Of a DNA stretch of 6,338 bases, positions 1 through 5,147 are shown piece after piece. Position numbers and translations under genes: made by a program. The stretch comes from Pseudomonadota bacterium (GTDB taxonomy: Bacteria > Pseudomonadota > Gammaproteobacteria > Xanthomonadales > Rhodanobacteraceae): NCBI GenBank assembly GCA_018241165.1, contig JAFEEK010000436.1, positions 1 to 6,338 of the forward strand. Direction: 5' to 3'. The stretch's first letter is position 1. Each line of letters opens with the position of its first letter. The notes under the pieces are model-generated. The model worked only from the letters and a program-made list of their open reading frames with translations, did no database searches and was not told where the DNA came from.

Positions 1-216
1 CTTACCGTGGGCATGCGCCGCTCTGGTATGCTGTTGACCTTGCTCGTGCTGCCGCTGATCGTGCCGGCCTTGATCTTCGGCGCCGGCGCCTGCAACGCAG
101 CCCAGGATGGATTCGCCTATTCCGCGCCGCTGTTGTGGCTCGCCGCGTGGCTGGTATTGTCGATCGTCATTGCGCCGCTTGCGGCCGCGGCGGCTTTGAA
201 AATTTCCTTGACCTGA
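1..216 (+). CDS. ccmB: CcmB C-terminal part, heme exporter/CcmE-release ABC permease (5' truncated by window)
   Basis: The frame is open from base 1 and ends at a TGA at 214-216, giving 71 residues. This is about the last third of CcmB, which is about 220 residues in E. coli. Two hydrophobic segments are visible (residues about 9-29 and 43-65 of the fragment), with the short polar stretch ACNAAQDG between them. The tail APLAAAAALKISLT resembles the end of known CcmB proteins (ATAAALRIS-type). CcmB is the inner-membrane permease of the CcmAB ATPase, which with CcmC and CcmD releases heme-loaded CcmE. The ccmA gene would be expected just upstream, outside the window. The identification rests on this tail and on the ccmCDE genes that follow; the GTG and ATG codons near the left edge are internal and not starts. 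Confidence 0.9.
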   Translation, partial: LTVGMRRSGMLLTLLVLPLIVPALIFGAGACNAAQDGFAYSAPLLWLAAWLVLSIVIAPLAAAAALKISLT

Positions 217-230
217 TGAATCAAAAGAAT

Positions 231-319
231 TCGTCATTCCGGCCATGGATTGACCGGAATCCATGAGGCAGGATGCCGACAAAAAAGACACTGGATTCCG
301 GCTTTCGCCGGAATGACGA
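231..319. repeat. Composite palindromic intergenic repeat (ATTCCGGC/GCCGGAAT family)
   Basis: An 89-base element lies between ccmB and ccmC. Its ends are perfect 13-base inverted repeats, TCGTCATTCCGGC at 231-243 and GCCGGAATGACGA at 307-319. The right half holds a tight hairpin, ATTCCGGC (295-302), loop TTTC, GCCGGAAT (307-314). The left half can fold in two exclusive ways: ATTCCGG (236-242) with CCGGAAT (254-260), or CATGGATT (244-251) with AATCCATG (258-265). The middle (266-290) is unpaired and A-rich (AAAAAA at 281-286). From general knowledge, CTGGATTCCGGCTTTCGCCGGAATGAC-like units are common dispersed intergenic palindromes in proteobacteria, comparable to REP or Neisseria dRS3 elements. 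No T-run follows the right hairpin, so it is not a convincing terminator. It would be transcribed with the operon and could affect mRNA stability or ccmC expression. Confidence 0.82.
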
Positions 320-328
320 GCAGCGCAT

Positions 329-1090
329 ATGAATCCGATCGTCCTGTGGTTCCACAAGCTCGGCTCACCGCCGTATTTCTATCGCTTCGCCGGGCGCTGG
401 ATTCCCTGGCTGTATGCGATCGCGCTTGTCGCCGCGGCTTTCGGCTTCTACGGCGCGCTGTTCACCGCGCCCGCCGATTACCAGCAGGGCGATTCGTTCC
501 GCATCATGTATGTGCACGTACCCTGCGCGTGGATGGGCCTGTTCGCCTACCTGTTCATGGCTGCGAACGGATTCATCGCCCTGGTGTGGCGCATCAAACT
601 GTCCGAAACGTTGGCGATGGCCAGCGCACCGGTCGGCGCCGCATTCACCTTCATTACGCTGGTCACCGGCTCGCTGTGGGGCAAGCCGACCTGGGGCACG
701 TGGTGGACCTGGGATGCGCGCCTGACCTCGGAACTCGTGCTGCTGTTCCTGTATTTCGGCGTGATCGGCCTGTACCACGCGATCGAGGATCGCCGCCAGG
801 CCGCGCGCGCCGCCGCGTTCCTCGCCCTGATCGGCGTCGTCAACCTGCCGATCGTGCATTATTCGGTGATCTGGTGGAACACGCTGCACCAGGGCCAGAC
901 CGTGAGCCTGATCGGACCCTCGAAAATTGCGCCGAGCATGCTCTGGCCGCTATTGACGCTCGCGTTCGCGACCCACATGTATTTTTTCGCAAGCCTGTTC
1001 GCGCGCGCGCGCGTCGCCCTGCTCGAACTCGAGTCCGGCAAGGAATGGGTGCGCGCATTGCTGCCAGCGACGGAAACATCCCATGACTGA
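329..1090 (+). CDS. ccmC: CcmC, heme lyase/handling protein that loads heme onto CcmE
   Basis: A 253-residue polytopic membrane protein, close to the E. coli length of about 245. CcmC presents heme through its periplasmic tryptophan-rich WWD loop and two axial histidines and passes it to CcmE. The WWD motif WGTWWTWDARL is at residues 122-132. His63 in MYVHVPCAW and His187 in WWNTLHQG sit where the periplasmic heme-ligand histidines are expected (E. coli H60 and H184, each offset by 3). About six hydrophobic segments span residues 27-225. The ATG at 329 is supported by the family-like N-terminus MNPIVLWFHKLGSPPYFYR. The ribosome site is weak (GACGAG, 315-320) and overlaps the end of the upstream repeat. 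The stop overlaps the ccmD start by 8 bases. An upstream TTG reading in another frame is a shadow. Confidence 0.97.
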   Translation: MNPIVLWFHKLGSPPYFYRFAGRWIPWLYAIALVAAAFGFYGALFTAPADYQQGDSFRIMYVHVPCAWMGLFAYLFMAANGFIALVWRIKLSETLAMASAPVGAAFTFITLVTGSLWGKPTWGTWWTWDARLTSELVLLFLYFGVIGLYHAIEDRRQAARAAAFLALIGVVNLPIVHYSVIWWNTLHQGQTVSLIGPSKIAPSMLWPLLTLAFATHMYFFASLFARARVALLELESGKEWVRALLPATETSHD

Positions 1091-1253
1091 TTTCTTCGCC
1101 ATGCATGGCTATGCGTTCTACGTATGGTCGGCCTATGCCGTATTCGCCATCGTGCTGTTCGCGGATGCCATCGCCCCTGTGTTTGCACGCCGCCGCATCC
1201 TGCGCGACATCGCCGCTCGCGCACGCCGCATCGCTTCGAGAAAATCGCCATGA
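1083..1253 (+). CDS. ccmD: CcmD, small single-span membrane protein of the heme-loading complex
   Basis: A 56-residue reading frame starting MTDFFAMHGYAFYVW and ending at TGA 1251-1253. The size (family about 45-70 residues), the aromatic FFAMHGYAFYVWSAY start, one transmembrane segment (residues about 11-33) and the strongly basic cytoplasmic tail (RRRILRD...RARRIASRK, residues 36-54) are the CcmD signature. CcmD stabilises or adapts the CcmC-holoCcmE complex and is needed for release of holo-CcmE. The start ATG at 1083 lies inside the last codons of ccmC (8-base overlap), with a weak GGAA at 1072-1075 seven bases upstream, so translational coupling is likely. The stop overlaps the ccmE start as ATGA. 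The sequence is poorly conserved in this family, so the call rests on position plus features. Confidence 0.93.
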   Translation: MTDFFAMHGYAFYVWSAYAVFAIVLFADAIAPVFARRRILRDIAARARRIASRKSP

Positions 1254-1708
1254 CTCCGACCCGCAAGCGCCGCCTGATCGCGGTAAGCCTGATACTTGCC
1301 GCCATCGGCATCGCCGCTGCGCTGACCGTGCTCGCGCTCAGCCGCAACATGAGCTACCTGTTCTCGCCCAGCGAAGTGCTCGCCGGCAAGGCGCCGGACG
1401 GCGCGAGTTTCCGTCTTGGCGGCGTCGTGCTCGAACACTCGATCAAGCGCGCGCCCGGCTCGTTGACCGTGGATTTCATCGTCACCGATCGCTTCCACGA
1501 CATGCCGGTGCAATACACCGGCGTACTGCCGGACTTGTTTCGCGAAGGCCAGAGCATCATCGCCACGGGGCAAATGCGCAACGGCCATTTCGCCGCGCGC
1601 GAAGTGCTGGCCAAGCACGACGAGACTTACATGCCCAAGGAAGTCGCCGATGCTATCGCAAAGGCGAAAACCGCCGAAGCCGCGCAACACGCATCCGGAT
1701 CGCATTGA
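1250..1708 (+). CDS. ccmE: CcmE, periplasmic heme chaperone
   Basis: 152 residues from the ATG at 1250, close to E. coli CcmE at 159. It has a basic cytoplasmic start (MTPTRKRR), one membrane anchor (residues about 9-30) and a periplasmic OB-fold beta-barrel domain. The heme-binding motif is AKHDETYMP. His123 is the residue expected to form the unusual covalent bond to a heme vinyl group (E. coli H130), and Tyr127 is the expected axial ligand (E. coli Y134). The SEVLAGKAPDG...FRLGGVV block (residues 41-60) is also typical. An in-frame extension back to 1124 is rejected because it would overlap most of ccmD, and the ATGA junction with ccmD fits operon coupling. CcmE takes heme from CcmC/CcmD and gives it to CcmF. 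The C-terminal tail after residue 133 is Ala/Lys-rich and probably flexible. Confidence 0.97.
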   Translation: MTPTRKRRLIAVSLILAAIGIAAALTVLALSRNMSYLFSPSEVLAGKAPDGASFRLGGVVLEHSIKRAPGSLTVDFIVTDRFHDMPVQYTGVLPDLFREGQSIIATGQMRNGHFAAREVLAKHDETYMPKEVADAIAKAKTAEAAQHASGSH

Positions 1709-1725
1709 CGCAAGTCAACGCCATA

Positions 1726-1756
1726 TTGCACGTGGCGCGCGGCACAGGACTATAAT
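1726..1756 (+). promoter_or_regulatory. Putative sigma70-type promoter for the HiPIP gene
   Basis: A perfect -10 hexamer TATAAT is at 1751-1756, and the best -35 candidate is TTGCAC at 1726-1731 (4 of 6 matches to TTGACA). The spacer is 19 bases, longer than the ideal 17, and there is no extended -10 TG. It lies wholly in the non-coding gap after ccmE, and transcription would begin about 20-25 bases before the HiPIP start codon. TATAAT is rare by chance in DNA this GC-rich, which raises its weight, but no experiment supports it here. Confidence 0.5.
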
Positions 1757-1786
1757 CGGCGACGGTACTTCAACTGGAGATCGCCC

Positions 1787-2134
1787 ATGTCCGACCAATC
1801 CGATTCCACCAATACCAGCCGCCGCCGCTTCTTCGCCATCGCCGGCAGCGCGATCGGCGCCGCCGCCATCGCCAGCGCGCTTCCGCGCGAGGCACGCGCC
1901 GCTGAATTGCCGCACCTGACCGCGACCGACCCGACCGCGCAGGCGCTGCATTACAACGACGACGCGACCAAGGTCGACAAGGCCGCCGCGCCGACGTGGA
2001 AAGCCGGCGAAGCCTGCCACAACTGCAATTTCTTCCAGGGCGGCGCGACCGACCAATGGGGACCATGCCAGTTGTTCCCGGGCAAATCCGTGCACCGCGA
2101 CGGCTGGTGCGCCGGCTACGCGAAGAAAGCCTGA
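1787..2134 (+). CDS. hip: High-potential iron-sulfur protein (HiPIP), Tat-exported periplasmic electron carrier
   Basis: 115 residues. The N-terminus carries a twin-arginine signal: S-R-R-R-F-F at residues 11-16, then a hydrophobic Ala-rich stretch and a likely cleavage site ARA|A after residue 38, leaving a mature protein of about 77 residues. Four cysteines, Cys77, Cys80, Cys94 and Cys108 (spacing CX2CX13CX13C), are the ligands of a [4Fe-4S] cluster. HiPIP hallmarks surround them: HYNDDATKVD with the conserved Tyr (Tyr56), CHNCNFFQG, GPCQLFPGK and GWCAGYAKK at the C-terminus. HiPIPs cycle between 3+ and 2+ at high potential and shuttle single electrons in the periplasm, for example from the bc1 complex to oxidases or reaction centres. 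Tat export fits a cofactor inserted before export. The ribosome site GGAGA (1776-1780) is six bases from the ATG. Its position between ccmE and ccmF is unusual; it is not a heme maturation factor. The redox partner is unknown. Confidence 0.96.
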   Translation: MSDQSDSTNTSRRRFFAIAGSAIGAAAIASALPREARAAELPHLTATDPTAQALHYNDDATKVDKAAAPTWKAGEACHNCNFFQGGATDQWGPCQLFPGKSVHRDGWCAGYAKKA

Positions 2135-2170
2135 AGCTTCTCGTCGCAATCCTCGTTCGTCTCGCGTAAC

Positions 2171-2197
2171 CTATCGGCTTGCCTGTCAAGCCGATAG
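2171..2197 (+). terminator. Perfect stem-loop between hip and ccmF, possible weak terminator or attenuator
   Basis: CTATCGGCTTG (2171-2181), loop CCTGT (2182-2186) and CAAGCCGATAG (2187-2197) form an 11-bp perfect stem. It begins 36 bases after the HiPIP stop and ends 21 bases before the ccmF start. There is no U-run: it is followed by CGCGCTGCGCTCGTTT, so it is not a canonical intrinsic terminator. It could partly terminate hip transcripts, protect their 3' end, or be a processing site that sets different hip and ccmF levels. The structure is seen directly; its role is inferred. Confidence 0.5.
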
Positions 2198-2218
2198 CGC
2201 GCTGCGCTCGTTTACCTG

Positions 2219-4186
2219 ATGCTTCCCGAACTCGGTCAATTCGCCCTCGTCCTCGCCTTGCTGTTGGCCGCCGTGCAGTGCGCGCTGCCGATTTACGGCG
2301 CCTGGCGCAACAACGACACCTTGATGGGCATCGCGCGGCCGGCCGCCGCCGGGCAATTCGTGTTTGTCGTACTCGCGTTCGCGATCCTGACCTGGGCGTT
2401 CATGACCCAGGATTTTTCGGTCGCCTACGTCGCGCAGAATTCCAACCTGCGCCTGCCTTGGTACTACCGCTTTCCCGCGGTCTGGGGCGCACACGAAGGC
2501 TCGCTGCTGTTGTGGATCCTGATCCTCAACATCTGGACCGTCGCCGTTGCCGCGTTCAGCCGACATCTGCCCGATGCGCTGATGGCGCGCGTACTCGGCG
2601 TACTCGGTGCAATCAGCCTGGGCTTTTTGCTGTTCACCATCCTCACCTCGAATCCGTTCCTGCGCCACCTGCCGGCTTTGCCCGATGGCAACGACCTGAA
2701 TCCGATTTTGCAGGACCCTGGCCTCATCATGCATCCGCCGATGCTGTACACCGGCTACGTCGGGTTCTCGGTCGCGTTCGCGTTCGCGATTGCGGCTTTG
2801 CTGGGCGGTGAAACCGATGGCGCGTGGGCGCGCTGGGCGCGGCCGTGGACGAATGTGGCGTGGGCGTTCCTCACGCTTGGCATCACGCTCGGATCGTGGT
2901 GGGCCTACTACGTGCTCGGCTGGGGCGGCTGGTGGTTCTGGGATCCGGTCGAGAACGCCTCGTTCATGCCGTGGCTGGTCGGCACCGCGCTGATCCATTC
3001 GCAGGCGGTGACGGAAAAGCGCGGCTCGTTCCGCGCCTGGACGGTACTGCTATCGATCTTCACGTTTTCGCTGTCCCTGCTCGGCACCTTCCTGGTGCGC
3101 TCGGGCGTGATCACCAGCGTGCACGCGTTCGCGTCCGATCCGCGTCGCGGCATCTTCATCCTGGTCTTCCTCGGCATCGTGGTCGGGACCTCGCTGTTGC
3201 TGTACGCGCTGCGTGCGCCGAAAGTTGCCGGTGGAAAACCTTTCCGCCTGCTCTCGCGCGAAACCTTGCTGCTGGTCAACAACCTGATGTTCGTGTGCGC
3301 AGCAGCGATGGTGTTGCTCGGCACGCTGTATCCGCTGATCGGCGATGCGCTCGGCATCGGCCGCATTTCGGTCGGGCCACCCTACTTCGGTTTCGTGTTT
3401 CCGCTGCTGATGCTGCCCGTCGTATTGCTGATTCCCTTCGGCCCGTTCTTCCGCTGGGCCGCCGCGGATTGGAAAGCAACATGGCGCAGCTTGCGTCCGG
3501 CGGTTATCCTCGCCATTGGCGCAGCGCTCGTGGCGGTCCTGCTGTTCCCGCACCTGGCCTCGCGCGGAATCGTCGGCGTCGCCGCCACATTCTGGGTCGG
3601 TGCTGGCATCGTCGCGTACGCGCTCAAGCGCTGGCGCGAAGCACCATCCGGCCACCGCTACACGCCGGAAATGTTCGGCATGATCCTCGCGCATTTCGGC
3701 GTTGCCGTGTTTCTTGCCGGCGTGTTGATCACCGGCGCAACCAGCGTCGAACGCGACCTGAGTTTCGCACCGAACCAGTCGCAACAGGCAGCGGGGCTCG
3801 ATTTCCGCTTTACCGGCGTGACCCGCGTGCAGGGTCCGAATTACCTTGCCGACCAGGGTACGGTCGAAGTGCGCGACGGTGCGCGCCTCATCACCACGCT
3901 GCATCCGCAAAAGCGGCAATACAGTGGCCAGCAGATGCAATCGGTCGCAGCGATCCAGGGCGGCGTGTTCCGCGACATCTATGTGGCACTCGGCGATCCG
4001 CTCGGCAACGACGCCTGGGCGATACGTATCTATGTAAAACCGTTTGTGCGCTGGATCTGGATCGGCGGACTGTTCATGCTCGCCGGCGGCCTGACCGCGG
4101 CAGCCGACCGCCGCTTCCGCGGCAAACGTATCGTCGCCAATGAAGCGGCTTCCGTTGCCGCCGAACCGGCGCAGGCCACGGCATGA
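2219..4186 (+). CDS. ccmF: CcmF, cytochrome c heme lyase core subunit
   Basis: 655 residues (E. coli 647), a polytopic inner-membrane protein. CcmF oxidises/handles holo-CcmE heme and, with CcmH and CcmI, ligates it to the CxxCH of apocytochrome c. The WWD motif WGGWWFWDPVENASFMPWL is at residues 235-253. Four key histidines are present: His172 (DPGLIMHPP) and His302 (SVHAFASD) as periplasmic ligands of CcmE heme, and His260 (ALIHS) and His492 (AHFG) as ligands of CcmF's own b-type heme. These match E. coli H173, H303, H261 and H491. A periplasmic domain (about 510-605) precedes a final membrane span (about 609-628). The start MLPELGQFAL aligns with MMPELG of E. coli, but no Shine-Dalgarno is visible before the ATG and a stem-loop lies just upstream. 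The stop overlaps the ccmG start as ATGA. Confidence 0.98.
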   Translation: MLPELGQFALVLALLLAAVQCALPIYGAWRNNDTLMGIARPAAAGQFVFVVLAFAILTWAFMTQDFSVAYVAQNSNLRLPWYYRFPAVWGAHEGSLLLWILILNIWTVAVAAFSRHLPDALMARVLGVLGAISLGFLLFTILTSNPFLRHLPALPDGNDLNPILQDPGLIMHPPMLYTGYVGFSVAFAFAIAALLGGETDGAWARWARPWTNVAWAFLTLGITLGSWWAYYVLGWGGWWFWDPVENASFMPWLVGTALIHSQAVTEKRGSFRAWTVLLSIFTFSLSLLGTFLVRSGVITSVHAFASDPRRGIFILVFLGIVVGTSLLLYALRAPKVAGGKPFRLLSRETLLLVNNLMFVCAAAMVLLGTLYPLIGDALGIGRISVGPPYFGFVFPLLMLPVVLLIPFGPFFRWAAADWKATWRSLRPAVILAIGAALVAVLLFPHLASRGIVGVAATFWVGAGIVAYALKRWREAPSGHRYTPEMFGMILAHFGVAVFLAGVLITGATSVERDLSFAPNQSQQAAGLDFRFTGVTRVQGPNYLADQGTVEVRDGARLITTLHPQKRQYSGQQMQSVAAIQGGVFRDIYVALGDPLGNDAWAIRIYVKPFVRWIWIGGLFMLAGGLTAAADRRFRGKRIVANEAASVAAEPAQATA

Positions 4187-4725
4187 ACCGGCTGCTGCCG
4201 TTCATCGGCTTCGCCCTGATCGTCGCCCTGCTCGCGTTCGGCATCCACTGGAACCGCTCGCACGACATGAACTGGGTGCCCAGTCCGCTCATCGACAAGC
4301 CGGCGCCGGAATTCACTCTTCCACTTTTATACGAGCCGACAAAAACCGTCGCGCGCCAGGACTTGCTCGGCAAGCCCTGGCTGCTCAACGTATTCGGCAG
4401 CTGGTGCGTGACCTGCCAGGACGAACACCCGGTGCTGATGGCATACGCAAAGAAGCTCGGCGTGCCGCTGATCGGCATGGACTGGAAGGACGACCCCGAT
4501 ACCGCCAAACGCTGGCTGGCGCAATTCGGCAACCCTTACGACACCATCATCGTTGACGAAAATGGCAAGGCCGGGATCGACTTCGGCGTCTACGGCGCGC
4601 CGGAAACATACCTGGTCGATGCGCAGGGCGTGATCCGTTACAAGCACATCGGCAACCTGACGCCCGACATCATCGCGCGCGAACTCAAGCCCGCCATTGC
4701 ACGGCTGGGCAAGGAGGCGCCATGA
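4183..4725 (+). CDS. ccmG: CcmG/DsbE, membrane-anchored periplasmic thiol:disulfide oxidoreductase
   Basis: 180 residues. An N-terminal uncleaved anchor (residues about 4-22) precedes a periplasmic thioredoxin fold. The active site is W-C-V-T-C (Cys75 and Cys78) within NVFGSWCVTCQDEHPVL. The family-specific acidic and cis-proline loop YGAPETYLVD has Pro140 and Glu141. CcmG receives electrons from DsbD/CcdA-type proteins and reduces CcmH or the apocytochrome CxxCH disulfide before heme ligation. The length matches E. coli CcmG (185). The middle residue is CVTC rather than the CPTC of E. coli, a variation known in the wider family. It overlaps ccmF and ccmH by 4 bases each; the ribosome site is weak, so coupling to ccmF translation is likely. 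Confidence 0.97.
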   Translation: MNRLLPFIGFALIVALLAFGIHWNRSHDMNWVPSPLIDKPAPEFTLPLLYEPTKTVARQDLLGKPWLLNVFGSWCVTCQDEHPVLMAYAKKLGVPLIGMDWKDDPDTAKRWLAQFGNPYDTIIVDENGKAGIDFGVYGAPETYLVDAQGVIRYKHIGNLTPDIIARELKPAIARLGKEAP

Positions 4726-5147
4726 AGCGCATCGCGCTCATCGTCGCGATCTTGATTGTCGGCCTGCACGCCGCATTCGCCATCGACCCGCTGCCATTCA
4801 AGGACCGCGCCGAGGAAGTGCGCTTCCAGAACCTCACGCGCCAACTGCGCTGCCTGGTCTGCCAGAACCAGGATCTCGCCGATTCCGACGCCGATCTCGC
4901 CAAGGACCTGCGCCGCCAAGTCTTCGAGATGATGCAGTCGGGCAAGAGCGACGACCAGATCAAGCAGTACCTGGTGTCGCGCTACAACGATTTCGTGCTC
5001 TACGATCCGCCCATGCATGCGGGAACCTGGCTGCTGTGGTTCGGGCCATTTGCATTCGTCCTGATTGGCGCGGGCGTGCTGTGGAGAATTTTGCGCAATC
5101 GCGCGCGCCAGCCACTGATCGTGGCCAATTCCGAGGAAGACTGGTGA
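4722..5147 (+). CDS. ccmH: CcmH, short thioredoxin-like apocytochrome reductase subunit of the heme lyase
   Basis: 141 residues. A cleavable signal peptide (residues 1-20, HAAFA|ID) is followed by a three-helix periplasmic domain with the signature LRCLVCQN (residues 42-49, redox cysteines Cys44 and Cys47), and then one C-terminal membrane span (about 102-124). CcmH interacts with CcmF and CcmG and handles the thiols of the apocytochrome heme site. This is the short CcmH type found in Pseudomonas and relatives, with the TPR part encoded separately as ccmI, unlike the fused 350-residue E. coli CcmH. It has the best ribosome site in the operon, AAGGAGG at 4711-4717, four bases before the ATG. 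The junction with ccmG is ATGA, and the stop TGA shares one base with the ccmI start (TGATG). Confidence 0.97.
   Translation: MKRIALIVAILIVGLHAAFAIDPLPFKDRAEEVRFQNLTRQLRCLVCQNQDLADSDADLAKDLRRQVFEMMQSGKSDDQIKQYLVSRYNDFVLYDPPMHAGTWLLWFGPFAFVLIGAGVLWRILRNRARQPLIVANSEEDW

Noticed and set aside
295..314. Right hairpin of the repeat as a rho-independent terminator after ccmB
   Set aside because: No T-run follows (the next bases are GACGAGCAGCG), and ccmC must be transcribed with ccmAB, so an intergenic repeat hairpin fits better.
231..319. CRISPR-like repeat or IS element
   Set aside because: There is a single inverted pair, no regular direct repeats with spacers, and no transposase reading frame.
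250..1086. 278-codon frame starting TTG in the repeat and overlapping ccmC
   Set aside because: It overlaps ccmC for nearly its full length in another frame, gives an Arg-rich product and starts inside the intergenic repeat.
1124..1249. N-terminal extension of ccmE to an upstream start at 1124
   Set aside because: It would overlap most of ccmD. The extension is Arg/His/Pro-rich, unlike any CcmE N-terminus, and the start at 1250 gives a normal length and membrane anchor.
1705..1710. TTGACG as the -35 box of the hip promoter
   Set aside because: It is 5 of 6 to consensus but lies 40 bases from TATAAT, and no -10-like hexamer stands at 16-19 bases from it.
3050..3940. Minus-strand open frame of 296 codons opposite ccmF, and many similar minus-strand frames across the window
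   Set aside because: They are low-complexity Arg/Gln/Glu-rich shadows of strongly coding + strand genes, without ribosome sites, promoters or domains.
2824..4143. Long open frame of 439 codons on the + strand inside ccmF, in a different frame
   Set aside because: Its translation is Arg/Ala/His-rich with no recognisable domain, and it lies wholly inside ccmF, whose frame shows full family motifs. It reflects GC-rich codon bias.
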